64,000 nt of DNA from Spirochaeta africana DSM 8902 (lineage in GTDB: Bacteria > Spirochaetota > Spirochaetia > DSM-27196 > DSM-8902). The stretch spans positions 2,685,501-2,749,500 of the forward strand of contig NC_017098.1 of NCBI RefSeq assembly GCF_000242595.2. The letters run 5' to 3'. Below are positions 10,416 through 19,792 of this stretch, in pieces; the first letter of the stretch is position 1; each line of letters starts with the position of its first letter. A program made the position numbers and the translations under genes. Under the pieces are notes generated by a model, which saw only the letters and a list, made by a program, of their open reading frames with translations, ran no database searches and had not been told where the DNA came from.

Positions 10416-11701
10416 TGGAATATTATAAGAAGGCCGGCCGGCGTCTGTTTCGCGAGTATGCGAGCCTGGACGCCCAGGCATTCGGCGTATCGATCGAGGA
10501 TTGTCTCCGCCAGACCCCGCAGCAGGCTGTCAGACTCCTGCTGCAGGATAAACAGGTAGTTGCGGGGCTGACCCTTCACCAGGGTGGGCAATGGCTGGGT
10601 GGGCAGCGTCTGGCCTCCGGCCTGATTGCCGGGGTGGCGGTTCGGCCCGACCAGCGCGGCAGCGGCGCCGGTCGCCTGCTGATGCAGGAAATGCTGCAGG
10701 AGCTGCATGCGGCCGGCACCCCGCTGAGTGCCTTGTATGCCAGCACCTCGGCCTTTTACCGCAAGCTTGGCTATGCCCTGGCCGGCGACTACAGCCGCTG
10801 GGAGGTACCTTCTGCAGCGCTGCCCGCAGCCAGCGGCCGGCGGCAGTCCGCTGCCGTGGGCGCCACGGCCACCGCGGGCACCTCGGGCACCACAACCATC
10901 GCCGGCGCCGCGGGCGCCGCAGGCACCGCCAGCAGCATTGTGCAGTGCGATCCGGCCAACCCGCAGACCCGCTCTGCTGTCATCGCCTGCTACCAGGAGT
11001 ATGCTGCCAGGTATAACGGCATGCTGGATCGCCCCGAAGAATTCTGGGACCGTATCCTGATCCCGCACCAGCAGCAGGTTCATCTGTACATTGCCTGCAG
11101 TGATCCAAACGATCCGTGCCGGACCTGTCGCGGCTATGCGGTACTGAACCACACACGGCAAAACGGTCGGATCGAGCTGCGGGATGCTGCCGCCGGCGAC
11201 CACGATGCGGCCGATGCCCTGCTGGATCTGCTGGCCGGCCATCGCAGTGTCGCCGACCATATCAACTGGCCGGGCCCGGCCGGCAGTCCGCTGCTACTGC
11301 GCATCCCGGACCATGCCCGCATCCAGCGTACCGGCAGCGAGCGCTGGCTGCTGCGAATCTGTAACGCCGCCGCAGCCCTGGAGCAGCGCGGCTACCCGCC
11401 CGTCTCCATCCAGCTGCAGCTTCATGTAAACGATACCGTGATCCCGGCCAACAGCGGCGAGTACCTGCTCACCCTGCACGACGGCACGCCAGAGGTGCAC
11501 ACCGCCCGCAGCAGCGACGAGCCGGCCCGACACCCGCGCCCGCGCATCACGACATCGGCCGAGGGCCTGGCGGCACTGTTGGCCGGCATCCCTGCCGCCC
11601 AACTGGCAGCTGCCGGATTGCTGCAGGGCACAAGCGGCGGCCTGGCTGCCGCTGAATCGATATTTCATGGAGGTGCTGCCGCAATCCAGGATAAATTCTG
11701 A
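10415..11701 (+). CDS. GNAT-family N-acetyltransferase (Eis-like)
   Basis: A 428-residue acyl-CoA-dependent acetyltransferase candidate. The acetyl-CoA loop is [14 protein letters not shown] (about residues 75-90), followed by [16 protein letters not shown], typical of the N-terminal GNAT domain of Eis-type proteins. A second GNAT-like half and a C-terminal SCP2-like region fit the Eis length of about 400 residues. Residues 149-172 are a Gly/Ala/Thr insert built from eight imperfect 9-bp repeats (10859-10930). The ATG overlaps the chemoreceptor stop by one base (TGATG), implying translational coupling. The acceptor substrate is unknown. Confidence 0.72.
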   Translation: MEYYKKAGRRLFREYASLDAQAFGVSIEDCLRQTPQQAVRLLLQDKQVVAGLTLHQGGQWLGGQRLASGLIAGVAVRPDQRGSGAGRLLMQEMLQELHAAGTPLSALYASTSAFYRKLGYALAGDYSRWEVPSAALPAASGRRQSAAVGATATAGTSGTTTIAGAAGAAGTASSIVQCDPANPQTRSAVIACYQEYAARYNGMLDRPEEFWDRILIPHQQQVHLYIACSDPNDPCRTCRGYAVLNHTRQNGRIELRDAAAGDHDAADALLDLLAGHRSVADHINWPGPAGSPLLLRIPDHARIQRTGSERWLLRICNAAAALEQRGYPPVSIQLQLHVNDTVIPANSGEYLLTLHDGTPEVHTARSSDEPARHPRPRITTSAEGLAALLAGIPAAQLAAAGLLQGTSGGLAAAESIFHGGAAAIQDKF

Positions 11702-11708
11702 TTATTAC

Positions 11709-11781
11709 GGGGAATTAGCTCAGCTGGCAGAGCGGTTGGTTCGCAATCAACAGGTCACCGGTTCGAATCCGGTATTCTCCA
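11709..11781 (+). tRNA. tRNA-Ala (anticodon CGC)
   Basis: The 73-nt sequence folds into a full cloverleaf: acceptor GGGGAAT/ATTCTCC including the G3-T70 wobble that marks alanine tRNAs; D stem GCTC/GAGC; anticodon stem GTTGG/TCAAC with loop TTCGCAA (anticodon CGC, reading GCG); T arm ACCGG-TTCGAAT-CCGGT; discriminator A at 11781. The CCA end is not encoded, so it must be added after transcription. It lies 7 bp after the GNAT stop codon and 86 bp before ilvD. Confidence 0.95.
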
Positions 11782-11867
11782 GTCTCGTCCCGGTCAGGCA
11801 TAACGCGCTTCCATTTCCCGCTGTTTTTCAGCTACACTGCCGACAGTATTGCACCCAAGGAGGATCT

Positions 11868-13709
11868 ATGCCCGCTTTACGCAGCCTGACCAACACCGCC
11901 GGACGCAACATGGCCGGTGCACGCGCGCTGTGGCGCGCCAACGGTATGAAAAAGGAACAGTTCGGCAAACCGATAATCGCCATCGCCAACTCTTTCACCC
12001 AGTTTGTTCCCGGCCACGCCCACCTGCACGACATCGGACAGGATGTTAAGCGATTGATCGAGGAACAGGGCTGCTTCGCCGCCGAGTTCGATACCATTGC
12101 GGTGGACGACGGGATTGCAATGGGCCACGGGGGGATGCTCTACAGCCTGCCAAGCCGCGAGCTTATTGCCGACAGCATCGAGTACATGGTGAACGCCCAC
12201 TGCGCCGATGCCCTGGTCTGCATATCCAACTGTGACAAGATTACCCCGGGCATGATGCTGGCCGCCATGCGCCTGAATATCCCGACGGTGTTTGTATCCG
12301 GCGGCCCCATGGAGGCCGGGGTTGTCGGAGACCGGAAATACGACCTGGTGGATGCCATGGTGATGGCTGCCGATACCAGTGTCGATGACGACACCCTGGC
12401 GGCAGTAGAGGAAAATGCCTGCCCGACCTGCGGCAGCTGCTCCGGGATGTTTACCGCAAACTCCATGAACTGTCTGAACGAGGCCCTGGGGCTGGCATTG
12501 CCGGGAAACGGGACGGTACTGGCTACCCATGTTGAACGCCGCCGGCTGTTCGAAAAGGCGGCGGCGCGGGTAGTCGAGGTTGCCCGCGAATACTATGACA
12601 ACGACAATGACGCGGTCCTGCCGCGCTCGATTGCAACCAAGGCCGCCTTTATGAACGCCATGAGCCTGGATATTGCCATGGGCGGCAGCACCAACACCGT
12701 ACTGCACCTGCTGGCGATTGCACGCGAAGCCGGTGTCGACTTTACCATGCAGGATATCGACCAGCTGTCGCGTAAGGTACCCTGCCTCTCCAAGGTCAGC
12801 CCCAACTCCCAGTACCACATAGAGGATGTACACCGCGCTGGCGGGATCATGGGGATTCTGGGGGAACTGGACCGGGCCGGGCTGCTGGATACCAGCGTCT
12901 CGCGGATCGACTACCCCAGCCTGGCCGCCGCACTGGACGACTGGGATATTGCCGGCAGCGGCCGGGCCGCCGAGGCCAGCAGCACCGCGCGTGCGTTCTA
13001 TGCCGCCGCTCCCGGCGGTTATCGCAACCTCAAACTCGCCAGCCAGGATGCCCGCTTCAAGGAGCTGGACACAGACCGGGCCGGCGGCTGTATCCGCAGC
13101 AGTGCGCACGCCTACTACGCCGATGGCGGTCTGGCCGTGCTGTTTGGCAACCTGGCGGAGAACGGCTGTATCGTCAAAACAGCAGGGGTCGATGAGAGTA
13201 TCTTCAGGTTTACCGGTACCGCGAAGGTCTTCGAAAGTCAGGATGATGCGGTTCACGGGATCCTGAACGGCCAGGTAGCAGCCGGCAATGTGGTCATTAT
13301 CCGCTACGAAGGGCCCAAGGGCGGCCCCGGCATGCAGGAGATGCTGTATCCCACCAGCTATCTCAAGGCGATGGGGCTGGGCAAGGAGTGTGCCCTGCTT
13401 ACCGACGGCCGCTTTTCCGGCGGTACCAGCGGCCTCTCGATCGGGCATGCCAGTCCGGAAGCCGCGGCCGGCGGGGCAATCGCCCTGGTCGAGGACGGCG
13501 ACACCATCGAGATCGACATCCCGGGGCGCAGTATAAACATGCGAGTCAGCGACAGCGAACTGGAGAAGCGGCGTGCTGCCCAGCTCGCCCGCGGTGACAA
13601 GGCCTTTACCCCGCACAACCGTGAGCGTCAGGTCAGCACCGCCCTGAAGGTATACGCCAGCATGGCCACCAGTGCCGATCAGGGCGCCTACCGCCAGCTG
13701 CCGGAGTAA
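11868..13709 (+). CDS. ilvD: Dihydroxy-acid dehydratase
   Basis: The 613-residue iron-sulfur enzyme dehydrates 2,3-dihydroxy-isovalerate and 2,3-dihydroxy-3-methylvalerate to the keto acids that lead to valine/leucine and isoleucine. The cluster cysteines are in [10 protein letters not shown] and in [20 protein letters not shown], and the C-terminal part carries [20 protein letters not shown]. The length fits the family. ATG 11868 has AAGGAGG at ideal spacing; in-frame extension upstream would run through the tRNA and is not real. It is followed after 3 bp by an unrelated ABC transporter gene that may be co-transcribed. Confidence 0.96.
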   Translation: MPALRSLTNTAGRNMAGARALWRANGMKKEQFGKPIIAIANSFTQFVPGHAHLHDIGQDVKRLIEEQGCFAAEFDTIAVDDGIAMGHGGMLYSLPSRELIADSIEYMVNAHCADALVCISNCDKITPGMMLAAMRLNIPTVFVSGGPMEAGVVGDRKYDLVDAMVMAADTSVDDDTLAAVEENACPTCGSCSGMFTANSMNCLNEALGLALPGNGTVLATHVERRRLFEKAAARVVEVAREYYDNDNDAVLPRSIATKAAFMNAMSLDIAMGGSTNTVLHLLAIAREAGVDFTMQDIDQLSRKVPCLSKVSPNSQYHIEDVHRAGGIMGILGELDRAGLLDTSVSRIDYPSLAAALDDWDIAGSGRAAEASSTARAFYAAAPGGYRNLKLASQDARFKELDTDRAGGCIRSSAHAYYADGGLAVLFGNLAENGCIVKTAGVDESIFRFTGTAKVFESQDDAVHGILNGQVAAGNVVIIRYEGPKGGPGMQEMLYPTSYLKAMGLGKECALLTDGRFSGGTSGLSIGHASPEAAAGGAIALVEDGDTIEIDIPGRSINMRVSDSELEKRRAAQLARGDKAFTPHNRERQVSTALKVYASMATSADQGAYRQLPE

Positions 13710-13712
13710 TCA

Positions 13713-14741
13713 GTGAAAAATCATGATCACGATCCGACAGAACCGGTCATCCAGGCTCGCCATGTCTACAAAAGCTATGGCGAGCTGCAGGCGGTGCAGG
13801 ATCTCTCGTTTACCGTAGCAAAATCCCGCTGTTACGGCTTTCTGGGGCCCAACGGTGCCGGCAAGACCAGCACCATGAAGATGATCTACGGCAAGGCAAC
13901 CCGCGACAATCGCAGCGACACGGTGTTCCGGGTGTTTGGCTGCGATCCCGCGATCAGCGAGCTGGCAATCAAGCAGCTGTCCGGGGTGGTTATCCAGGAC
14001 AACTCCCTGGATGAGGAGCTGAACGTCCGCCAGAATCTGCGAATCTTCAGCCGGTTCTACGGGCTGCCGCGCCACACGGCGGAACAGCGCATCGATGAGC
14101 TGCTGGAATTCATGGAGCTTTCGCACAAGGCCGAGGTTCAGATCAAGAAGCTGTCCGGGGGCATGCAGCGGCGGCTGTCGATTGCACGCGCACTGCTGAA
14201 CGATCCCCAGCTCTTGATCCTGGACGAGCCCACCACCGGGCTGGACCCGCAGGTGCGGCACCTGATCTGGAACAAGCTGCGAGAGCTCAAGCAGCGCGGG
14301 GTAACGATCCTGCTGACCACCCACTACATGGAAGAGGCCTTTCAGATCTGCGACGAAATCCTGATCATGGATCGCGGGCGAAAGATCCTCGAGGGGCGCC
14401 CGCAGCAGCTGCTGCAGGACCACATGGAGCGCTATGTGCTGGAGGCCATGATTCCGGACGCTGCAGCTGGCACACCCGTCACAGCCGATACACGCGCTGC
14501 GGCCGATACACCAGCCGCCACCGGTACACACCCGACAGCCGGCACACATGCGGCAACCAGCGAGGCCGGTGAGCTGCGCAGCGAGGACCACAACGGGATG
14601 CGGTTTTTCTATGCCAACGACATGACGCAGCTGGAAAGCCACGCCTCCCGGCTCGGCCAGGAGCGGGTATACATCCGCCAGGCAAACCTTGAGGATCTGT
14701 TTCTGAAATTTACCGGGAGGGGATTGAATGAACTCCAGTAG
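13713..14741 (+). CDS. ABC transporter ATP-binding protein (NodI/DrrA type)
   Basis: A 342-residue ATPase with Walker A GPNGAGKTS at residues 45-53, signature KLSGGMQRR, Walker B LLILDEPTTGLDP and H-loop TTHYMEE. This arrangement is typical of NodI/DrrA ATPases that drive two-subunit exporters. Residues 253-282 form a hexapeptide repeat encoded by five imperfect 18-bp units (14469-14558), placed after the core domain and before a short C-terminal domain. The start is GTG 13713, three bases after ilvD, with GGAG inside the ilvD end. It overlaps the following permease gene by 14 bp, so the two should form one exporter. The substrate is unknown. Confidence 0.88.
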   Translation: MKNHDHDPTEPVIQARHVYKSYGELQAVQDLSFTVAKSRCYGFLGPNGAGKTSTMKMIYGKATRDNRSDTVFRVFGCDPAISELAIKQLSGVVIQDNSLDEELNVRQNLRIFSRFYGLPRHTAEQRIDELLEFMELSHKAEVQIKKLSGGMQRRLSIARALLNDPQLLILDEPTTGLDPQVRHLIWNKLRELKQRGVTILLTTHYMEEAFQICDEILIMDRGRKILEGRPQQLLQDHMERYVLEAMIPDAAAGTPVTADTRAAADTPAATGTHPTAGTHAATSEAGELRSEDHNGMRFFYANDMTQLESHASRLGQERVYIRQANLEDLFLKFTGRGLNELQ

Positions 14742-15597
14742 CACCAGTGACCGCGACAGCCAGCATCCCCGCGACCGCAGCGGCTGCACCGATCAGAACG
14801 CCTATGGCCACCAGCCCTGTGCGCAGCGGCGGTTTCCGCGATTGTCGCAGCGGCTTGGCGGGGTGTGGTTTCGCCACTATCGGGTATATACCCGCAACCT
14901 GATCAGCAACGGCCTGCCGCCATTCCTGGAGCCGCTGATCTTTCTGGTCGGGATCGGGCTGGGACTGGGGCAGTATATCCAGCAGATGCAGGGTATCGGC
15001 TACCTGGAATTCCTGGCCAGCGGCCTGTTGGTTACCAGCGCCATGTACACCGCTTCCTTTGAATGTACCTTCGGAACCTTTATCCGGCTCGAGTTCGAGA
15101 AGGTATACGACGGGATGCTGGCAGCACCTATGACCTACCGCAACCTGTTGATTGGTGAGATCCTCTGGGCAGGAACCAAAGGGATGTTCTTCTCTCTGGC
15201 TGTACTGCTGGTGGTGCTGGTTTTCGGGATTATGGACGGCAGGGCACTCCTGCTTACCCCGCTGATCGGTGCTGCTACCGGGCTGATGTTCGGGGCTATA
15301 GGCATCCTGGTGACCTCGCTGGTAAAAAACATCAATCATTTCAATTTCTTTTTTACCGGCCTGCTCTCGCCGATGTTCTTCTTCTCGGGGGTCGTGTTCC
15401 CCATCGAGAACCTGCCCAAGGTGATCCAGCCGCTGGCCGAGGTCTTCCCTCTCACCCACAGCGTTCGCCTAGTGCGCGCGGCGGCGTTCGGCTGGCATCT
15501 GGACACCATCTGGTGGGATGTACTGTACATTGTGGTCGTAACGATCGCCGCCAGTGCTCTCGGGCTGCGACTGCTCAAGCCGCGCCTGATCGACTGA
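14728..15597 (+). CDS. ABC-2 type transporter permease (NodJ type)
   Basis: A 289-residue membrane protein with about six hydrophobic helices and the ABC-2 features EFLASGLLVTSAMYTASFECTFGTF and, near the C-terminus, FFFTGLLSPMFFFSGVVFP. The first 45 or so residues are hydrophilic and arginine/serine-rich. It overlaps the preceding ATPase gene, which is the expected NodI partner. It converges on the diguanylate cyclase gene with one base between stop codons, and no terminator is visible between them. Confidence 0.86.
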   Translation: MNSSSTSDRDSQHPRDRSGCTDQNAYGHQPCAQRRFPRLSQRLGGVWFRHYRVYTRNLISNGLPPFLEPLIFLVGIGLGLGQYIQQMQGIGYLEFLASGLLVTSAMYTASFECTFGTFIRLEFEKVYDGMLAAPMTYRNLLIGEILWAGTKGMFFSLAVLLVVLVFGIMDGRALLLTPLIGAATGLMFGAIGILVTSLVKNINHFNFFFTGLLSPMFFFSGVVFPIENLPKVIQPLAEVFPLTHSVRLVRAAAFGWHLDTIWWDVLYIVVVTIAASALGLRLLKPRLID

Positions 15598-15598
15598 T

Positions 15599-16606
15599 TC
15601 AAAGCCCTGCGGCAGCGATTGCCCGGTTGCGCCCTGACTCCTTGGCCAGGTACAGGGCATCGTCTGCCCGCTTGATCACCTGATCCCAGTCCTGCCCGGG
15701 CATACGGACCGCGATCCCGAGAGAGAGGGTCAATTGTTCAGCGGCAAACTCGAATCGCTGCCCGGCTATTTCTGACCGCATCTTCTCGGCCAGCTGCTCG
15801 GCGCCCGGCTGATCGGTTTCCGGCAGTACTACCAGGAACTCCTCCCCGCCCCAGCGCACCAGGATATCCTGCTTGCGTACCAGTTCGGCAAGCCGCCCGG
15901 TTACCTCCACCAGCATACGATCCCCGACATCATGGCCGTAGGTATCGTTGACTTGCTTGAACAGATCCAGGTCGATCATTATCACCCCGGTCGGGCGCCC
16001 GTACCGGTCGCTGCGATCCGCCTCGTAGTGCATCAGATCCCAGGCCTTGCGACGATTCCACAGCCCGGTCAGCGGATCCCGATGCGCCCAGTTTTCCAGC
16101 ACCTTGTTGGCCTCGGCCAGCTGGGACTGACTGCTGCGCAGCTCTTCCTCTACCTCGACACTCTTTAATATCTGCAGGCTGGTTTCATTTACCGACGCCT
16201 CCAGCCGCTTCTGCAGGTCCCGGATCCGCAGGTGTGCACGCACCCGCTGCACCAGCTCCGGGCCGAAAAAGGGCTTGGAGATAAAGTCCACCGCCCCGGC
16301 CTCGAATGCCTGAACAACCACCTCACGCCGGCTGATTGCGGTCAGAAAGATCAGGGGGATGTCACGGGTGCGGGGGTTCTCCTGCAGCAGTCGACACAGC
16401 TCGATCCCGTCCATGCCGGGCATCATGATGTCGACCAGAAACAGATCAAAGTCCACTGCCTGTACCCGGTCAAGTGCCTCTACACCCGACAGGGCGTAAG
16501 CAGCCTGGACCCCCTCTTTCTCGAGCATCACCGCCGCTATCTGGAGGTTGATCGGCTCGTCATCCACTACGAGTACCCGGAAGGGTTGATTCGCCACAGG
16601 GATCAT
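15599..16606 (-). CDS. Response regulator with GGDEF domain (diguanylate cyclase)
   Basis: A 335-residue protein. The N-terminal receiver domain carries Asp59 (LVDIMMPGMDG); a coiled-coil linker follows; the C-terminal GGDEF domain has the active-site motif GGEEF at 253-257, so it should make cyclic di-GMP from two GTP. RKQD at 244-247 is the inhibitory I-site at the usual distance, so product inhibition is expected. The ATG at 16606 overlaps the stop codon of the upstream histidine kinase as ATGA; a longer start at 16627 is possible. The upstream kinase is the likely phosphodonor, linking its signal to c-di-GMP. Confidence 0.92.
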   Translation of the reverse strand: MIPVANQPFRVLVVDDEPINLQIAAVMLEKEGVQAAYALSGVEALDRVQAVDFDLFLVDIMMPGMDGIELCRLLQENPRTRDIPLIFLTAISRREVVVQAFEAGAVDFISKPFFGPELVQRVRAHLRIRDLQKRLEASVNETSLQILKSVEVEEELRSSQSQLAEANKVLENWAHRDPLTGLWNRRKAWDLMHYEADRSDRYGRPTGVIMIDLDLFKQVNDTYGHDVGDRMLVEVTGRLAELVRKQDILVRWGGEEFLVVLPETDQPGAEQLAEKMRSEIAGQRFEFAAEQLTLSLGIAVRMPGQDWDQVIKRADDALYLAKESGRNRAIAAAGL

Positions 16607-18162
16607 ATCTGTTCCAGCTCCTTCCATGCCTCTGCCAGCAGGATTACATCCCAGGCCTCGGCGGCCTGGGCTACGCCACGCAGCAACCCGGCGGCCTGAT
16701 CATCGCCGCGACGCATGGCCTCGACCTCGCCCCGTTGTGCCCAGCGCAGCAGTTCCGAGGGAAACCCGCGTGCATACAGCTGGCGACCGGATTCTGTCAG
16801 CTGCCGTCGCCAGTCATCACTGCTCGTCACCGACAGGGGGTACCCGACCTGCTCCAGCTCCAATGCCGGATCAGTGTCCGGATACCCCTCCCGGGCGCTG
16901 TCACCGGCAGTCCAGCCCGATTCACCGTCGGCGGCAAAAGCCGATCGTGCAGCCGACGCCGCATCCCGACGAACAGTGCCGGGATGGGTGACGGCATCAC
17001 CATTCGCGACGGGGACTGCCGGGAACACCACACGAAAACAGCTGCCGTCACCTGGGCTGCTCTCCACCAGAATATCCCCCCCCATCTCCCGGGCAAGGCG
17101 CCGGGCAATCGACAGCCCGATTCCGGTACCGCCTTTCTCATGCCCGGCCGAGAAGAACGGCACAAATATCCGTTCCAGCTGATCCTTCGAGATACCAACC
17201 CCGGTATCTACCACCGCAATCTCCAGCCGGCCGCCCTGCTCCCCCGACTGCCAGGCAATCTCTACCCGTATACTCCCTTCCCGGGTAAAGGTCACGGCAT
17301 TCCCGAAGACATTCAGGATTATCTGCCGCAGGCGCAGGGGATCCAGCATCACCGTCGGGATCTCCGGCGGATCGGTGCGGATAGTACAGAGTACCCCGTT
17401 ACGGCTCAACTGCCACTGGAACAGTGCGGTTACATCCATAACTATCCGGGTCGGATCGGTGGGCTGATTGCTGAATGCCAGACCGCCGCTTTCAATCTTG
17501 GAGAGATCCAGAATTCCGCCCAGGACCTCGGAAAGATGGCGGCTGGTCTCCTCTATCAGATTGGCATAGTGGCGCAGCTTGGGCTCTGTGGTATTCTCGG
17601 CAATAAGCTGGCTGAACCCGATCACCCCGGTGAGCGGACTGCGAATCTCATGGCTCAGATGGGCAATAAATGCCCCTTTGGCCTTATCCGCCGCCTCGGT
17701 GTACTGCATCGCCCGGCGCAGCTCGCTGATTGATTCATCGGGATCATCGCTCCGGTTCTGGCGGGCCAGTTGATGCCGAGCCGTACAGTCACGAAACAGC
17801 AGCACCCGGCCGCGGCCGTAACGCACACAGCGTACCTCGAAGATGCCGTGGCGCGCTGCCTCGAGCCTGATCTCACTGCGCTCTTCGGTAAGTACCTGCC
17901 GGGGAAAGGGCGGATAAGCCCAGGCGGTATCTATCGTACGCCCGCAAACACCGGCGTCCTGACGCAGCAGCTGCAGTGCAGCCCGATTATATACCCGGAT
18001 CCGCTCCCGGGAGTCCAGTACCATCAGACCATCGGGCAACAGATCAAGCTGCCGCTGGCTGAACAGACGCCACCGGAACCATAGCAGCACAGCCGCACCG
18101 CCAACCACGACCCCGGACAGGCCGCCTGCAAGTATCCACAGCGATACAACTGGTTCGCTCAT
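16603..18162 (-). CDS. PAS-containing membrane sensor histidine kinase
   Basis: A 519-residue kinase with one N-terminal membrane helix (about 8-28), a PAS-like domain (LDLLPDGLMVLDSRERIRVY), HisKA with SHEIRSPLTGVIGFSQL and a HATPase domain (DTGVGI and GGTGIGLSIARRLAREMGG). The C-terminal 80 residues or so are helical and not a receiver domain; their role is unknown. ATG 18162 is preceded by AGGG. It is the first gene of a two-gene unit with the receiver-GGDEF gene, which overlaps its stop codon by 4 bp. Confidence 0.88.
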   Translation of the reverse strand: MSEPVVSLWILAGGLSGVVVGGAAVLLWFRWRLFSQRQLDLLPDGLMVLDSRERIRVYNRAALQLLRQDAGVCGRTIDTAWAYPPFPRQVLTEERSEIRLEAARHGIFEVRCVRYGRGRVLLFRDCTARHQLARQNRSDDPDESISELRRAMQYTEAADKAKGAFIAHLSHEIRSPLTGVIGFSQLIAENTTEPKLRHYANLIEETSRHLSEVLGGILDLSKIESGGLAFSNQPTDPTRIVMDVTALFQWQLSRNGVLCTIRTDPPEIPTVMLDPLRLRQIILNVFGNAVTFTREGSIRVEIAWQSGEQGGRLEIAVVDTGVGISKDQLERIFVPFFSAGHEKGGTGIGLSIARRLAREMGGDILVESSPGDGSCFRVVFPAVPVANGDAVTHPGTVRRDAASAARSAFAADGESGWTAGDSAREGYPDTDPALELEQVGYPLSVTSSDDWRRQLTESGRQLYARGFPSELLRWAQRGEVEAMRRGDDQAAGLLRGVAQAAEAWDVILLAEAWKELEQI

Positions 18163-18227
18163 GCCCTAATTCTTATACATTTTGGGCTTACCTGCCAGTT
18201 TCCATCGGATTTCTCGTCATTTTCGGC

Positions 18228-18256
18228 TTGCGAATACGACAAATTTTATGTACAAT
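18228..18256 (+). promoter_or_regulatory. Predicted promoter of the lipoprotein gene
   Basis: TTGCGA (18228-18233) and TACAAT (18251-18256) are 17 bp apart in an AT-rich stretch unlike the surrounding DNA. The transcript would carry an untranslated leader of about 45 nt before ATG 18309. Confidence 0.6.
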
Positions 18257-18308
18257 TCTATAAAATGTTATCCAATGCGATAATAAATCTTTTTATATGG
18301 AGAGGGAT

Positions 18309-19082
18309 ATGAAGCGATTTGCACTTATTCTTTTCGTTGCTCTGGCAGCAGCAGCACTGATCGGTTGTGGCGGCGATGATCCGGTTCGCACCGGGTTTAC
18401 TCCGGGACAGACCGTAGAAGCCTATAACTACGTACATGGCGGCTACATCGGGCAGGCCGTAGTAACCGTAACCGAAGACGGTGTTCTGGACGCCACCCTG
18501 GACGAGGCATTTATGCCGCACACCCTGGCCATTGTCGACATGGATGCCGATGAGTGGACCGAGGACAACACCGTATACTACCTCCAGCGCGGCAACCAGG
18601 TTCGCGTAGCCAAGCATATTGCCTACGACGGTACAAACTATGTCGGTACCACAGTCGGCGGCGCGCTGATCTATGTAGAGGCCGATGACGAGGGCAATCC
18701 TGCCGGCAACGTCGATCTGGAGCTGCAGCTGATCCGCAACGAAGCCAGCATGGCTGCCTGGTTCGAGAACATTGCCGACGGCAAGTTCGTGCTCTTTACC
18801 GAGTTTGGCGGCGAACCGCAGCCGGTTACCACCACCTCGTACGGCTCGCTGTTCAAGCGCGATTCGACCTACTGGAACTTCGGCATTGGCTGGATGGGCA
18901 ACATCGAGGCCCTGGAAGAGGCGGTAGCCAACTACGGCACCGGCTTCAGCCTGGACGAGATGGTACGCCGCGGCGACGACCGCTGGGCCCTGGCCGACGC
19001 GGTTACCGGCGCAACCCTGAGCGACTTCCCGGACTACTTCGGTCTGGTTCAGATGGCTGTTGGCCGCCTGAGCATGGAGTAA
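18309..19082 (+). CDS. Lipoprotein with FMN-binding-like C-terminal motif
   Basis: A 257-residue exported protein with a lipoprotein signal peptide ending AALIGC (Cys20 lipidated). The remainder is acidic. Near the C-terminus DAVTGATLS (residues 230-238) matches the D-x-x-S/T-G-A-T-x-S/T motif at which ApbE attaches FMN to the threonine (here Thr236) in FMN-binding domains, and the preceding repeats of G-Y and V-T-V strands fit that fold. It may therefore be an extracytoplasmic flavoprotein used in electron transfer, but full-domain similarity is only moderate. ATG 18309 follows GGAGAGGG. It has its own promoter and a strong terminator, so it is probably monocistronic. Confidence 0.65.
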   Translation: MKRFALILFVALAAAALIGCGGDDPVRTGFTPGQTVEAYNYVHGGYIGQAVVTVTEDGVLDATLDEAFMPHTLAIVDMDADEWTEDNTVYYLQRGNQVRVAKHIAYDGTNYVGTTVGGALIYVEADDEGNPAGNVDLELQLIRNEASMAAWFENIADGKFVLFTEFGGEPQPVTTTSYGSLFKRDSTYWNFGIGWMGNIEALEEAVANYGTGFSLDEMVRRGDDRWALADAVTGATLSDFPDYFGLVQMAVGRLSME

Positions 19083-19119
19083 TCCCGACCACCATCGATG
19101 CTTAGATGCTTCGATTCTT

Positions 19120-19149
19120 CGCCCGGCATTCCGCCGGGCGTTTTTTTTT
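19120..19149 (+). terminator. Rho-independent terminator
   Basis: An 8-bp GC stem (CGCCCGGC/GCCGGGCG) with loop ATTCC is followed by nine T. It ends the lipoprotein transcript. Confidence 0.93.
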
Positions 19150-19200
19150 GCGCTGTGTGCGATACACTTACCGGTAGAACCCAATAGCAAGGAGGGCAGT

Positions 19201-19770
19201 ATGCGTCATACCGCAGGCCTGGCTATCATTTTTCTGTTTCTTGCGACGGCGATAATGGGCGAGAGCCAGTCCCGTCCGTTCCAGCTGAGTGTCGCATCCG
19301 GCATCACCCTGGATGCCGGGGATGCGTACATTACTCCCGGTATCCGTGCAGCCTGGCGCCCCGGCTGGCTAGGGCTGGGAGCTGGTATAAATGTATACCT
19401 TGGCACCACTGGCAGAGGGGTGTTCACGGCGCCCTACCTGCACACCGCCCTTGGCTGGGTGTATGCCGATGCAGGGATAGTCTTCGAGACGGTCGGGCCA
19501 ATCGAGCGCGACGGCTACGTTGTGGCATCCGCTGGAGACAGTGACCTTGGTTTCTCTCCGTACCTTGCCGCCGGAATACGACCAGGGCTGTTCGGTCTTG
19601 CCGATGGGCGACTACGCGCCGACATCGGGCTGCAGGCATTCCTGTCAACGATCTACCTGAAGCAACAGGACGACATAGCCAGCTCATTTGCCGCGGTGCT
19701 GGCTTCCCCATTGGTTCTGGTTTTACATATTCCCAAGCTGCACCTTGGTGTCTCGTGGGAGCTGCCATGA
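19201..19770 (+). CDS. Exported protein, probably a small outer-membrane beta-barrel
   Basis: A 189-residue protein not assigned to a family. The N-terminus (MRHTAGLAIIFLFLATAIMG) is a signal peptide. The mature part alternates polar and hydrophobic residues with many Gly and aromatic residues (GLGAGINVYLGTTGRGVF, YLHTALGWVYADAG), as in short outer-membrane barrels of spirochaetes. ATG 19201 has AAGGAGG upstream. It follows a terminator and converges on the HD-domain gene with 22 bp between them. Confidence 0.55.
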   Translation: MRHTAGLAIIFLFLATAIMGESQSRPFQLSVASGITLDAGDAYITPGIRAAWRPGWLGLGAGINVYLGTTGRGVFTAPYLHTALGWVYADAGIVFETVGPIERDGYVVASAGDSDLGFSPYLAAGIRPGLFGLADGRLRADIGLQAFLSTIYLKQQDDIASSFAAVLASPLVLVLHIPKLHLGVSWELP

Positions 19771-19792
19771 TCTCCCGGGATTCTCCCGGAGA

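Noticed and set aside
8367-10481. Long antisense open frame (704 codons) opposite the chemoreceptor gene
   Set aside because: High GC at third codon positions keeps the opposite strand open. The translation is low-complexity Leu/Gly/Gln-rich, has no domain, and the sense gene is certain.
11709-11781. tRNA with another identity
   Set aside because: The anticodon loop TTCGCAA reads CGC and the acceptor stem has the G3-T70 pair specific to alanine.
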